56,492 nt of DNA from assembly GCF_025061645.1 (NCBI RefSeq), contig NZ_JANYMP010000037.1:1-56492 (forward strand), in the 5' to 3' direction. The notes beneath the pieces were generated by a model. It saw only the letters and a program-made list of their open reading frames with translations. It did no database searches and was not told the DNA's origin. Numbering within the stretch: the stretch's first letter is position 1; each line of letters begins with the position of its first letter. This DNA is from Umezawaea endophytica. Its GTDB lineage: Bacteria > Actinomycetota > Actinomycetes > Mycobacteriales > Pseudonocardiaceae. The position numbers and the translations under genes are program-made. Of this stretch, positions 42,136-51,189 are shown piece by piece.

Positions 42136-43575
42136 TCAGCGGGTTTCCGCAGGGCAGAGCATATCGGTCGTCGGTCGCTGCCCCGTCACCAGGAAGTCGG
42201 TCACCGCGGTGTTGGCGCACCGGTTCGTCCCGAACAGGTAGACGCCGTGGCCGCCCTGGTCGACGGTGACCATGCGGGCGCGGTCAGCCAGCGCGGAGCG
42301 CAGCGTGCGGGCGTTGGCCAGCGGTGTGCCGGGATCGCGTTGGTTCTGCACCATAAGCACGTTCGACGGCCCGTTGCCGGTGATCCGAACCTGCGGCTCC
42401 AGCGGTGCTGTCGGCCAGTACGCGCAAGCCGAGATGTTCGCCGCGGCGGCACCCAACAGCGGCGACCGCAGCCGACCGGCCTCCACATCTACCTGGTAGC
42501 TCGTCACCGACCGCGGCCACGCCGAGTCGCCGCAGAGCACGGCGAACCGGGCAGACAGGAGGTTGTCGATGTTGTCCGGCGTCGGATACGGGACCGGGGC
42601 CTTGCCCTCGTCCAACGCCTGCCAGTCCTCCGCCAGGGCCGTCAGGTCCACGGAGTAGAGCCCCTCGAAGGTCAATCCCCGGAACAACGAGCCGGTGATT
42701 CCCGCGACCGGGGTCCGGTCGAGCCTGGCGGCCAGTTCGTGGAACTTGGCGGTGACCTGTACGGGTGTGGTGCCCAGCCCGTACTGCGGCCGGTCCGCCA
42801 CGAACGTCGCGAAGTCCGGGAACCTGTCCTCCATGCCGCGGGCGAAACCGCGCATCGCGTTGATGTCGTAGCCGCCCGCACCCAGGTTGCTGTCCAGCAC
42901 GAACCGGTCGCTGCGCCGCGGGAACAGTGTCGTGTAGACCGCGCCGAGGTAGGTGCCGTACGACGTGCCGAGGAAGGACACCGTGGACTCGCCGAGAGCT
43001 TCGCGGACGCGGTCCATGTCGCGTGCGGTGTTCGCGGTGGTGATGTGCGGGAGCATCGGCGCGGACTCGGCATCGGCGCACCGCTTCGCTTGCGCCTTCG
43101 CGTGCTCGGCTTGTGTCAGCACGTCGGCCGGGCCGTTGGGGTAGGGCAGGTTGCCGCGGGCGATCTGTTCCGGGGTGAAATCGCAGGCGACCGGACTGCT
43201 GTGCCCGGTTCCGCGCGGATCGAGGCCGATGACGTCGTAGGTGTCGAGCACGTTCTGCGGCAGCCCGAAGAGCTTGAGCAGTTGCGGGTGGTCCAGGCCG
43301 CCGGGGCCGGGGCCGCCGGGGTTGGTCAGCAGCACACCGCGCCGTTTCCGCGGATCCTTGCTGGGCAGGCGCGAGATGGTGACGTCGATCTTGCGACCGT
43401 TGGGGTCCTGGTAGTTAAGCGGGACCTTGAGCGTCGTGCACTCCAGGTCCGGGGTCGGCAACGGACCCGCCGGGCACGGTGCCCAGTCCAGCCGGGCGGG
43501 TGCCGAGGACGCCGTCGGCGCTACGACGGTCGCGCCGAACACCACGATGGCGGCGATCAGCAGGGTGGTGCGCAT
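42136..43575 (-). CDS. secreted S33-type peptidase (TAP-like), second copy
   Basis: A 479-residue exported peptidase with signal MRRTLL-like start MRTTLLIAAIVVFGATVVAP and cleavage near ASSAPA. LLTNPGGPGPGGLDHPQLL, nucleophile elbow GTSYGT and the C-terminal QNQRDPGTPLANARTLRSAL ... DQGGHGVYLFGTN carry the catalytic triad. It is a paralogue of the gene at 25452-26879, with closely similar motifs throughout. The ATG at 43575 follows GAAAGAGGG. It is divergent from a MerR regulator about 340 bases away. Confidence 0.92.
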   Translation of the reverse strand: MRTTLLIAAIVVFGATVVAPTASSAPARLDWAPCPAGPLPTPDLECTTLKVPLNYQDPNGRKIDVTISRLPSKDPRKRRGVLLTNPGGPGPGGLDHPQLLKLFGLPQNVLDTYDVIGLDPRGTGHSSPVACDFTPEQIARGNLPYPNGPADVLTQAEHAKAQAKRCADAESAPMLPHITTANTARDMDRVREALGESTVSFLGTSYGTYLGAVYTTLFPRRSDRFVLDSNLGAGGYDINAMRGFARGMEDRFPDFATFVADRPQYGLGTTPVQVTAKFHELAARLDRTPVAGITGSLFRGLTFEGLYSVDLTALAEDWQALDEGKAPVPYPTPDNIDNLLSARFAVLCGDSAWPRSVTSYQVDVEAGRLRSPLLGAAAANISACAYWPTAPLEPQVRITGNGPSNVLMVQNQRDPGTPLANARTLRSALADRARMVTVDQGGHGVYLFGTNRCANTAVTDFLVTGQRPTTDMLCPAETR

Positions 43576-43916
43576 CGGATTCCCTCTTTCGCAGGGATGC
43601 TGGTCAACGACAGAGTCGGAACCGACCGCCGGGACGTGCTTGGTGGACAGGCTGCCCGCCTGGTGGAGAGCGGGATGGGGCTGAAGCCGGCGTGGTCCGT
43701 GTCGGGCAGTGAAAGCCATGCCGTAGCGGCACATGCAACACACTCCGTGAGTGATCTACACGACAAGCGGGAGGGCTGGACACGGTCAGCGACAACACCC
43801 CACGGTTCTTGGCTAGGTGACCGGGCACCACGCCGCGCCGCTGGACGTGCGTCCCGGTAGGTGGCACCCGCCCGCGAACCGTCGACCGATGCCGCAGAGG
43901 AATGGGGACCGCGCCG
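43576..43916. other. 341-base divergent intergenic region
   Basis: Between the secreted peptidase and the MerR gene I see no convincing frame, hairpin or MerR-type promoter (no TTGAC with a 19-base dyad spacer). It presumably holds both promoters. Confidence 0.4.
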
Positions 43917-44654
43917 ATGCCCTGGAGCACCCGAGAGCTCGCCAATCTCGCTCGCACGAGTCTCCGAACTGTCCGGCACTACCAGGAGCTGGGCCTGCTG
44001 TGCGCGCCACCACGCGACCCGAACGGCCACAAGCAATACGGCAGCGAGCACTTGGTTCAGCTTCTGCGGATCAAACGCCTCACCAACCTGGGGTTCTCCC
44101 TGTCCCAGGTGGCGACCGCGCTCGACGAACCTCATGACGTCCAAACGGCGCTGCTGCGGCAACTCGACACCGAGTTGACCCTGGCCATCGCCCAACTCGA
44201 ACGAACCCGCGACGACGTCCGTGACGTCTTGCGTCTCGGTATCGCTCCGGACATCCCACCAGAACTCGCCCACGTGCTCCAACCCCGAGACCGCACCGAG
44301 CACGGGGCAGCGTTGGGCATCGTGGTCTCCCACCTGCTAGGACCCGTCACCACCGAGGTCCTTTCCGCGCTGGACCAGGAGCACGGCAAGAAGATGATCA
44401 GCTTCGACCGTGAGTTCGTCCAACTCGCTGCTGACGCCGACCCCGTCACACGGAATCGACTGGCCCGAACGGCGACCGAACTACTTACGGTTCTGCTTGA
44501 ACACCCCGGCGACCATGCCGAGGCGCAACCACCACGCCAGGACGCGCACAGAAATCTCGAGCTCGCCGTGCAGGATTTCCTCAACCCCGCGCAGGCCGAT
44601 GTCCTGCGCCGTGTCCGGGCCAACTTCGCGGGGTCGGGCGTTGATCGACCGTGA
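43917..44654 (+). CDS. MerR-family regulator
   Basis: A 245-residue regulator. ATG at 43917; an ATG 15 bases earlier is an alternative. The N-terminal winged helix is TRELANLARTSLRTVRHYQE-LGLL (MerR signature), with wing residues GHKQYGSEHLVQLLRIKRL, followed by the dimerisation coiled coil near 75-110. The C-terminal part (about 120 residues) is of the unspecified ligand-binding type that actinomycete MerR/TipA-like regulators carry. It may activate a distant promoter; a MerR-type promoter without its own regulator occurs at 3997-4027. A hairpin follows the stop. Confidence 0.88.
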   Translation: MPWSTRELANLARTSLRTVRHYQELGLLCAPPRDPNGHKQYGSEHLVQLLRIKRLTNLGFSLSQVATALDEPHDVQTALLRQLDTELTLAIAQLERTRDDVRDVLRLGIAPDIPPELAHVLQPRDRTEHGAALGIVVSHLLGPVTTEVLSALDQEHGKKMISFDREFVQLAADADPVTRNRLARTATELLTVLLEHPGDHAEAQPPRQDAHRNLELAVQDFLNPAQADVLRRVRANFAGSGVDRP

Positions 44655-44665
44655 GCTCTATTCTC

Positions 44666-44689
44666 CGAGGTCCTGGGTCTAGGACCTCG
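44666..44689. terminator. hairpin after the MerR gene
   Basis: CGAGGTCCT and its complement form a 9-base perfect stem with a 6-base loop GGGTCT, 11 bases after the MerR stop. No U-tract. It also lies at the end of the IS630 relic. Confidence 0.6.
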
Positions 44690-45375
44690 AGCGGCATCGA
44701 GGCCGGTAACCTTGCGGCCGCGGTGGACCTTGGTGCAGTAGACCAACCGGCTGCGGTGTCCGGCGCGCACGCAGACCAGTCCGGCGATCGAGATCCGGCC
44801 GGATCCCTTGCCCTACAACGGGATCACCGGTATCCGCCTCCGGCGTCCACAGGTACGAGCCTTCGGTGGTCGCAGGGCCTGTCCGGTCTCGTCCTCGAAA
44901 CAGATCCACGCACCCTTCGCCGCAGCTACGGGTTTCCCGTGGGCCACGCCTCCCACCGCAGGTGGTGACGGCGTCCTCGTTGCGTTCGACTGCTCGATGA
45001 GCGGGACCCTGCGGGGAGAAAGCCCTGCGGTGCAACAGATACGACACTCCACGCAGGGTGTATCGGGCACGGAACATCCGGGCGATCAGGTCGGAGACCC
45101 GTGCGAGCGTTGGTCCTCATCGAAAGCGTGCGCGGCGGGGCCTTGTTCCCCCGCTTGGGTCAGCCGATCCAAGCGGGGGTCGTCCAGGCGACAGGACGAT
45201 CCGCCCGGCCCCTCGACGCCAACGCCGCCATGCCCTCGGCCCGCCATCGGCGACGCCAGACGTAGACCGCGTTGGTCGAGACCCGCGGCCGTCGGGCGGT
45301 CTCCGCGGCAGGTACGTCCCAGGCGATCCATTCCTCGGGGCGTTCGACGATTCGATCGAGTGGGGACGCCATCCA
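44690..45375 (-). pseudogene. degenerate IS630-family transposase
   Basis: Reading the minus strand from 45375 down, frames can be joined into an IS630 transposase: VSTNAVYVWRRRWRAEGMAA (N-terminal HTH), ARYTLRGVSYLLHRRAFSPQ with AHRAVERNEDAVTT, then GAWICFEDETGQALRPPKAR (DDE strand with the E-D-E motif), and AGHRSRLVYCTKVHRGRK. At least three frameshifts separate these parts, and the final catalytic D/E region is gone. Not functional. Confidence 0.7.
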
Positions 45376-45480
45376 GGGCGGTCCGGACGGAGTCATGGGA
45401 ACGACGAGTTGACGGATCTGCACGACGTCGCCGAACACCACGCCGTGAATCTCGTTGTGGATCCGAGGCGGCTCGGACAT
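45376..45480 (-). pseudogene. N-terminal leader with RHIM-like motif, cut by IS630
   Basis: A start at 45480 encodes MSEPPRIHNEIHGVVFGDVV then QIRQLVV, the N-x-[IV]-x-G-x-V-x-G-x-V-V-Q leader typical of actinobacterial conflict-system proteins, including STAND NTPases (compare AVQVGTLHGG in the NACHT protein at 34907). After about 30 codons it runs into the IS630 relic in frame. The gene body has been lost. Confidence 0.45.
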
Positions 45481-45631
45481 GGAGCAAGTGTGCCGGTGAA
45501 CGGGAGGAGACCACAGATACCGTCAGGTGAAACCCGTCGCTCGCACACCCGCACAGGGAGCGGCCATGCGCCAGCGTTGGCGTTGAACGTCCGCACATGT
45601 GGCCTGGTGCGCGTCCGGGTCAGGTGCGCTG

Positions 45632-47011
45632 TCATGCCGAATTCTGGAGTGGCGGGCGCCGGTCGCGGACAGGGCTGACCGATTCGAGTCGTTCAGCCAG
45701 TGCGAGGAGGTCGTTGTCGGCCCACCAGGTGCCGATGAGCTGGACACCGATGGGCAGGCCGCCCGCGGTCGTCCCAAACGGCAGCGAGACGGCGGGCAGG
45801 CCGGTGAGGTTGAATGGCACCGTCGCCCGCATGACGTTGCGGGCCGGCACTTTCTCCCCGCCGACAACGTAACTGGATCGCGCATGCGGCGGCGCCGGGA
45901 TCGTCACCACCGGGCAGACGAGCACATCGTAGGCCTGGAACCAGTGCGTGAACACCGACCTCAGTTGTTCCACCTCGCCTTCGGCGGCAAGGTAGTCGGC
46001 GATCGTGACGTCCGGTGCCTGGAGCGTCCGCGCGATCACCGGGTGCAACTCCGCCTCCCGCCCTGCCGTGATGCCGCGCAGGTAGGGCAGCATCTCAGCG
46101 GTGAACAGCGTCGCCGAGATCCGCGTGCAGTCGTGCTCGGCAAGCCACGGGACGCCGACCTGCTCGACCTGGAGACCGAGGTCGGACAGAGCCGCAGCCG
46201 CCGACACCACCGTATCGGCCACCTCCGGGTCGATCGGGCCGAACGCGTCGGTGGTCCAGCCGATCCGGGCGGGCCCGCCGGGCCGGGCGGCGGCCAGAGC
46301 GGCCGCGTAGGGGTCCCGCCCGTCGGGGCCTTCCAACAGCGACAGCGCCAGCCGCAGGTCACGCACGCTGCGCGCCATCGGGCCGACATGCCACCAACGC
46401 CGCAGCGCGTGCGGGAAATGACCGGTGCACGGCACCCGCCCATGGGTGGGTTTGATTGAGGTGATGCCGGTGTCGTGAGCCGGGCCGCGCACGGAGATCG
46501 CGACATCACTGCCCAGGCCGAGCGGCGACAGACCCGCCGCGATGGCCGCAGACTCGCCTCCACTGGAGCCGCCGGGGGTGCGCTCGGGGTCGTAGGGGTT
46601 GAGCGACCGGCCGGCGACCAGGTTGTCGGTCTCGGTCCAGTACGACATCTCCGGCAGGTTGGTCTTCGCCAACGGGATTCCGCCCGCAGCCCGCAGCCGC
46701 GCCACGGCGGTGGCGTCGGCGTCCGGGACGTGATCGGCGAACAACGACGATCCCCGTGTGGTCCGCACGCCTTCGGTGTCGAACGAGTCCTTGATCGTGA
46801 ACGGCACGCCACCCAGCGGCCCGGTGCGCGGGCGAGCGGCAGCGGCGAGGGCCTGCTCGCCCAGCACGGTGACGAACGCGTTGACCCGCTCGCCCAGCGC
46901 CTCGATGCGATCCAGATGCGCCTGGACGACCTCGACCGTGGTGACCTCGTCGACGGCTATGAGGCGCGCCAGTTCGGTCGCGTCGAGCCAGACCAAATCC
47001 GCAGTGTCCAT
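45632..47011 (-). CDS. amidase signature family hydrolase
   Basis: A 459-residue amidase. The catalytic Lys is in [12 protein letters not shown], the cis-Ser in [17 protein letters not shown], and the nucleophile Ser in [12 protein letters not shown]. The usual sequence there is GSD-x-GGS-[IV]-R, so the two Gly before the nucleophile are replaced by Ala-Ile, which may alter the oxyanion hole. The C-terminal [20 protein letters not shown] is standard. It hydrolyses an amide in the cytosol; substrate unknown. ATG at 47011 chosen because the longer frame upstream has poor composition. It stands upstream of, and on the same strand as, the IS630 debris. Confidence 0.88.
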   Translation of the reverse strand: MDTADLVWLDATELARLIAVDEVTTVEVVQAHLDRIEALGERVNAFVTVLGEQALAAAARPRTGPLGGVPFTIKDSFDTEGVRTTRGSSLFADHVPDADATAVARLRAAGGIPLAKTNLPEMSYWTETDNLVAGRSLNPYDPERTPGGSSGGESAAIAAGLSPLGLGSDVAISVRGPAHDTGITSIKPTHGRVPCTGHFPHALRRWWHVGPMARSVRDLRLALSLLEGPDGRDPYAAALAAARPGGPARIGWTTDAFGPIDPEVADTVVSAAAALSDLGLQVEQVGVPWLAEHDCTRISATLFTAEMLPYLRGITAGREAELHPVIARTLQAPDVTIADYLAAEGEVEQLRSVFTHWFQAYDVLVCPVVTIPAPPHARSSYVVGGEKVPARNVMRATVPFNLTGLPAVSLPFGTTAGGLPIGVQLIGTWWADNDLLALAERLESVSPVRDRRPPLQNSA

Positions 47012-47296
47012 CGTCGATGATCGTAGTGATGGGAGCCAGCACCCATCATGGCGGCACCCCGAGCCGCGCAGCCAGTGCGTCGCCGGCTGTGTCGCCAACT
47101 GGACCACCGTCCACGGATCACCCTTGGCTCAGTGCCTTGATGTCGCGGTTGCACCTGCACCAAGTCAGCGCATTGATATGGAGATAGGCCACAGCCATCG
47201 ACCACGGCCTCATGATCGCCGTCTGCTCTTGCCATGACCTGCACAAGCACCACACCCGAAACTCCCTCGTCCTCATCCTCGTCCTCGTCATCCGAA

Positions 47297-47920
47297 TCAG
47301 TGATGCATCGGCAGTCGGATGGCCGGTGGCAGCGGGGCCGAGTCGGCGATCGTGCGGAACGACCGGGTGATCAGCGCCGCGAGCCTGCGCGTTGCCGCTG
47401 CCTGACCCGCGGGAGAACTCGCTCGGACACCGCGCCCAGCCTGCATGGCGAGGACAATGTCCTCCAGGACGATGTCCGCCCGCAGTTGGCCGCTGTCCTT
47501 GGCGCGGCCGATCAGCTCGAGCAGACCGCGCACTGTCCGGTCGCGGTGGGCGGTGAACTCGGCGCCGCGGGAGAGGCCCGCGAGGATCGCGTGCACCCGC
47601 GGGTCGCCGCCATAAGCGGTGACGAGCTTCTCGATCACGACGACCAAGCCTTGCCACGGGTCCGTGGCCGCGAGGCCCTCCTCGACCACGGTCGAGCACA
47701 AGGTCATCTCCTCGGCGAAGGCCGCCGAGAACAACTCCTGCTTGGTCGGGAAGCGCCGGTGGACGGTGGCCGTGCCGACCCCGGCCCGTCGCGCGATCTC
47801 CCGTACCGGAACGGAGAACCCGTCGGTGGTGAACGCCAGCCTGGCCGCCGCCAGGATGCGCTCGCGGTTGTCGTAAGCGTCCGAACGCAACTGACTCTCC
47901 TTGGGACCCACCACTCTCAC
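47297..47920 (-). CDS. TetR-family regulator
   Basis: A 207-residue TetR regulator: DNRERILAAARLAFTTDGFS and VREIARRAGVGTATVHRRFP (HTH at residues 16-62), followed by a ligand-binding helical domain of the TetR_C_SpcA-like type. Divergent from the reductase pseudogene at 47962 with a 41-base spacer, so the spacer must contain a shared operator. The same regulator/reductase layout occurs at 32876-34463. Confidence 0.92.
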   Translation of the reverse strand: MRVVGPKESQLRSDAYDNRERILAAARLAFTTDGFSVPVREIARRAGVGTATVHRRFPTKQELFSAAFAEEMTLCSTVVEEGLAATDPWQGLVVVIEKLVTAYGGDPRVHAILAGLSRGAEFTAHRDRTVRGLLELIGRAKDSGQLRADIVLEDIVLAMQAGRGVRASSPAGQAAATRRLAALITRSFRTIADSAPLPPAIRLPMHH

Positions 47921-47961
47921 TTTAGGCGGGCAGGAACAACACCCCGCTTACCGTCAGGGTC

Positions 47962-48886
47962 ATGAGAGCAGTCGAGTTCGCCGAGTACGGCCCACCCCAT
48001 GTCCTCCGGATCGTCGAGGTGCCACCACCGCACGCGGGTCCGGGCGAGATCCGCGTCGCGGTCCGCGCGTCGAGCGTGTCACCGGGTGAGGTGCACAGCC
48101 GCTCCGGAGCCATGCGAGAGGTGTTGCCGACGGTTTTCCCGGTCCGCACCGGCTACGAAGCCGCCGGGGTGGTGGACGAGGTGGGGGAGGGCGTGTCCGA
48201 CGTCCGGGTGGGGGACGAGGTGTTCGGCGCGACCGCGCTCGCCGACCGCGGTGCGAACGCCGACCACGCGGTCCTCACCGCGTGGACGCGCAAGCCCTCG
48301 GTGTGGACGTGGGAGGAGGCGGCCGGCGCGATGGGCGGCATCGAGACGTCCTTCCGGGTCCTGGACCGACTCGGGGTGACCGCCGGGCACACCGTGCTGG
48401 TGCAGGGCGCGGCAGGCGGGACCGGCACCATCGCCGTGCAACTCACGGTCGAGCGCGGCGCCACCGTGATCGGCACCGCGAGCGAGCACAACCACGACTT
48501 CCTGCGTTCTCTCGGCGCCGTGCCGACGACGTACGGGCCGGGGTTGGTCGAACGGGTCCGTGCCCTCGCGCCGACCGGTGTGGACGCGGTGTTCGACTGC
48601 GCGGGCGGCGCGCTGCCCGATCTGGTCGCCATCGCCGGTGATCCGGCCCGCGTGGTCACGGTCGCCGACATCACCGCGGCCGCCCACGGCGTGCACCTGT
48701 CACACGTGTCCTCCGGCACGACCCTGGGCCCCGCCGACCCACGGCCTCGCGATCGCGGTCGAACTGGCCGAACGGGGCCGCCTGCGGATCCCCGTTGCGG
48801 GGTCGTTCCCGCTCGCCGAGGTCGCCGCAGCCCACGCACTGAGCGAGACCGGCCACGCCCGCGGCAAGATCGCACTCCTGCACTAA
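47962..48886 (+). pseudogene. frameshifted quinone-oxidoreductase-like MDR gene
   Basis: From ATG 47962 the frame encodes an MDR enzyme: MRAVEFAEYGPPHVLRIVEV, GYEAAGVVDEVGEGV, VLVQGAAGGTGTIAVQL (nucleotide-binding). After SSGTTLGPAD (about 48737) the original frame turns to Arg/Pro-rich noise, while the next frame continues HGLAIAVELAERGRLRIPVA and ETGHARGKIALLH to the stop at 48886. An extra C in GCCGACCCACGG (48736-48747) explains it. Repaired, it would be about 307 residues and normal. Either a recent pseudogene or a sequencing error. Confidence 0.75.
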
Positions 48887-48930
48887 AACGAGTCTCCACG
48901 GCGGTGCCGTGGCAGGTCATCGCGAGCCGA

Positions 48931-49416
48931 TCAGCCCATGCCCGCTGCTGCGGGCATCCCCACCATCAGTTGCCAAGCGGGCTGCCATACCTGCCACGTC
49001 ACACCTGCCGGGCGGGCGCCGGGCCGGGCCAGCAGATCCGCCACGGCGTCGCGGACGACGTCCAACGGCACCTCGGCATCGGCGGGCCAGTCATGACCGG
49101 TGCCGAAGTACGCGAACTCCACGCCCTGCGGGTTGGCCCGGTCACCGCGGCTGAACCACTCGCCCTCGCCACGGTCATCACCGGGGACGTCACCGGCGTA
49201 ACGCACCGCGCCCAGACCGGTGGTGGCATCGGCACCGATCACCAGTTCGTGATCAGGCCGGCCGTCGATGTTCTCGTCCACGGCGTAGATGGTCGCCGAG
49301 GTGTATTCCCATCCCGCCGCCAACAGTGCGTCCACGAACGCGTCGATGTCTTCCCGAGTGCGCAGCACGGCGGCCGGATGTCCATGCCGGTAGGTGGCCT
49401 TCAGGGCTGTACCCAT
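48931..49416 (-). CDS. Imm1-family immunity protein
   Basis: A 161-residue soluble protein with Imm1 features: EDIDAFVDALLAAGWEYTSA near the start, a FSRGDRANPQGVEFAYFGTG middle strand, and the C-terminal VPLDVVRDAVADLLARPGAR followed by PAGVTWQVWQP. Imm1 proteins neutralise nucleic-acid deaminases and nucleases of polymorphic toxin systems, including DddA-type deaminases. Just upstream on the same strand lies the C-terminal tail of an SCP1.201-type deaminase (49420-49537), whose reading frame overlaps this start. The toxin is truncated, so this is now an orphan immunity gene. Confidence 0.75.
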   Translation of the reverse strand: MGTALKATYRHGHPAAVLRTREDIDAFVDALLAAGWEYTSATIYAVDENIDGRPDHELVIGADATTGLGAVRYAGDVPGDDRGEGEWFSRGDRANPQGVEFAYFGTGHDWPADAEVPLDVVRDAVADLLARPGARPAGVTWQVWQPAWQLMVGMPAAAGMG

Positions 49417-49419
49417 GCT

Positions 49420-49537
49420 CTACCGCGCCTGTTCTGGTATAGGTCCTACTGTTGCCTGGCCAGTACACCGTGAGACGTTGCCCCGGCCGCAGAACGTGCG
49501 GCAAGAGCGTGTCACACGACCACTCGCCGTCTGATCA
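49420..49537 (-). pseudogene. C-terminal tail of an SCP1.201/DddA-type deaminase toxin
   Basis: Minus-strand codons read SDGEWSCDTLLPHVLRPGQR then LTVYWPGNSRTYTRTG, matching the end of SCP1.201-like deaminases (second Cys of the zinc motif, then D.(x)LP..L..G..LTV.WP). An in-frame TGA lies eight codons upstream of SDGEW, and the truncated pentapeptide gene starts from the other side at 49537, so a recombination breakpoint is here. The catalytic H-x-E and first Cys are gone. It runs into the Imm1 gene, as toxin genes do. Confidence 0.6.
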
Positions 49538-50052
49538 TGGGTGAAGCCCTTGGCGGCTTGTACGCGTTGGAGCGGTTGGCGCAGGACAATCCCGATCAGC
49601 GGTCGACGGTGGTGCGGGTGTTCTGCGCGTATTTGAGGATGCCGTTCGAGCTGCCTGGCGAGCCGCCGCAGCCTGCGGTCGGGCCGGAGTACGAGGCGGC
49701 GGTGCTCGTACATCGCGAGCGGGTGCAGGAACGCGAGGTCCGCGTTGCGGCTCAGCGCATCCTGCGTGACCACCTGCGACCGGGAGACGGACCTCAGCCC
49801 GCGGCGACGTTCTGGCCCGACACCGACCTCGACCTCATCGGCTCCTCCCTGATCGACTTCGACCTGCAACGCTGCACCGCCCGGACAGCCATCTTCGAGT
49901 TGGCGACGTTCACCGACTCCACCATCTTCAAGGCGGCGACGTTCGACGCTTTCGTCGTCTTCGAGTCGGCGACGTTCACCAACTTCGCCAACTTCAGGTC
50001 GGCGACGTTCGACCATGTGGTTCCGCAGGAGGTGCGGGAATTTCTCTCTTAG
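49537..50052 (+). CDS. N-terminally truncated pentapeptide-repeat protein
   Basis: A 171-codon frame beginning MGEALGGLYALERLAQDNPD, followed by RSTVVRVFCAYLRMPFELPG, VAAQRILRDHLRPGD and then A-(T)-F repeats (ATFTDSTIFKAATFDAFVVF, ESATFTNFANFRSATFDHVV). Actinobacterial proteins of this type start with one or two membrane helices before LGGLYALERLA; these are missing because the gene begins at the toxin breakpoint. The right-handed beta-helix of repeats is also short. It may be non-functional. Confidence 0.6.
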   Translation: MGEALGGLYALERLAQDNPDQRSTVVRVFCAYLRMPFELPGEPPQPAVGPEYEAAVLVHRERVQEREVRVAAQRILRDHLRPGDGPQPAATFWPDTDLDLIGSSLIDFDLQRCTARTAIFELATFTDSTIFKAATFDAFVVFESATFTNFANFRSATFDHVVPQEVREFLS

Positions 50053-50134
50053 ACGGGGTGAACTAGTGCCCGCTGGTGTTCGTGGTCGAGCAGGCACTCC
50101 AGTAGGGCGGTGACGACCGCGCTCGGCGAGGTCG

Positions 50135-50599
50135 TCACCACTCCTCTACCGGGCCCCGGTCGTCGCGGTGGCGTAGCTGCTTGGGCAGGGCCGCTGTGAC
50201 GACTTCGCCCAGCGCGGTCTTCTCTTGGAATTGTCCGATGTCTTTGGACAACATCGAGTGGCCCTTGATGGACTGGCGCTGGGTGCCGTGCTGTCGCACG
50301 GCTGAATACAAGCTGTTGAGGACAGTGGCCTTGGCATCGATCAATGCCCTGTCATGCTGGTGGTGTTCGGCCCACAAGTCGACGAACGCCTGGACCAGCC
50401 CCTGCGGCACCGGGCCCTTCGTCATCTTCATCAACTCGGGTAATCGCCGCGCGTCAACAGGGCCGTTCTTTGTGCTGTCGGCAGGAAGAACTCCGCTACT
50501 GCGACAATCGGCGGGATTGCGCTGCGCCCAGCGTTGCGCTGCGTCTTTGTTCGTGAACTTGCCGTCGCGAAGCTCGTAGAGCAGCACAATCAGGTCCAC
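50135..50599 (-). CDS. hypothetical protein
   Basis: A 154-residue frame from GTG 50599: MDLIVLLYELRDGKFTNKDA, RRLPELMKMTKGPVPQGLVQ and HGTQRQSIKGHSMLSKDIGQ. It is polar and mostly helical, with no signal peptide or membrane helix. The third-position G/C bias is weaker than in the neighbours. The family is not recognised. It lies downstream of the caspase/NTPase gene on the same strand, separated by about 220 bases, and could be a remnant of that island. Confidence 0.4.
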   Translation of the reverse strand: MDLIVLLYELRDGKFTNKDAAQRWAQRNPADCRSSGVLPADSTKNGPVDARRLPELMKMTKGPVPQGLVQAFVDLWAEHHQHDRALIDAKATVLNSLYSAVRQHGTQRQSIKGHSMLSKDIGQFQEKTALGEVVTAALPKQLRHRDDRGPVEEW

Positions 50600-50817
50600 G
50601 CCAGCCTGGCCCCATCTGGCCTGGAGATCCTATTTGTCGATCCGGGGCGGAGGCCCTCCGGTTCTAGCAGGTTTGCAGGTCTGTCCGCCACGAATCCGTC
50701 CTGGCACTTGTCCGATTCTCGTTGTTGTCCGTGAGGAGTAGTAGGACAACAACGGCATGGATCTCAATGGGAGGGCAAGCCCAGTCGGCTCGCTCACCCG
50801 AGAACTGCGGTCTGGCG

Positions 50818-51189
50818 TCAACTCGATCGCCGGAGGTTCTCCAACCCTTGGGAGGATCGCGTGCCCTGCATGACGCCTCCGCTGGCCACCAGCGCACCAC
50901 CGGCGAAGTCAACGGCCACGACGGCATTCACGGCTCCCACATGGCCGATCATCCTGGTGGCCGTCTGCCGGTCGAGATCGTGCAGCAGCACCTCCCCGTC
51001 CTCGCCCGCCGTCGCCAGCAGCGCCGTACCGTCCACCTCGAGCAGCGCGACACCATTGACCCACCCGTCATGTCCGGAAAGGACAGTGGTCACGGTGCCC
51101 GCCACTGGATCCCACAGGCGGGCCGTGCCGTCCGTGCCCGCCGTGGCGATCCTCGTCTTGCCCTGCACCTGGCCCGTGGCCACGGCCAA
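50818..51189 (-). pseudogene. frameshifted WD40 tail of the caspase-NTPase
   Basis: In the frame next to the caspase/NTPase gene the codons AVATGQVQGKTRIATAGTDG, TARLWDPVAGTVTTVLSGHD and TATRMIGHVGAVNAVVAVDF form two to three WD40 blades (H..(x)V..V and LWD signatures). They connect naturally after HRTIELGDTDRVG of the upstream frame, so about one base was lost near 51192. The propeller stops after the third blade; a normal one has seven, so the C-terminus is also missing. Confidence 0.6.

Noticed and set aside
46101-47020. Plus-strand frames across the amidase gene.
   Set aside because: They are shadows; the minus strand contains the complete amidase signature.
47234-47300. CTCGTC-rich stretch near 47262-47293 considered as a regulatory repeat.
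   Set aside because: It is imperfect, short and of the kind expected by chance in high-GC DNA.
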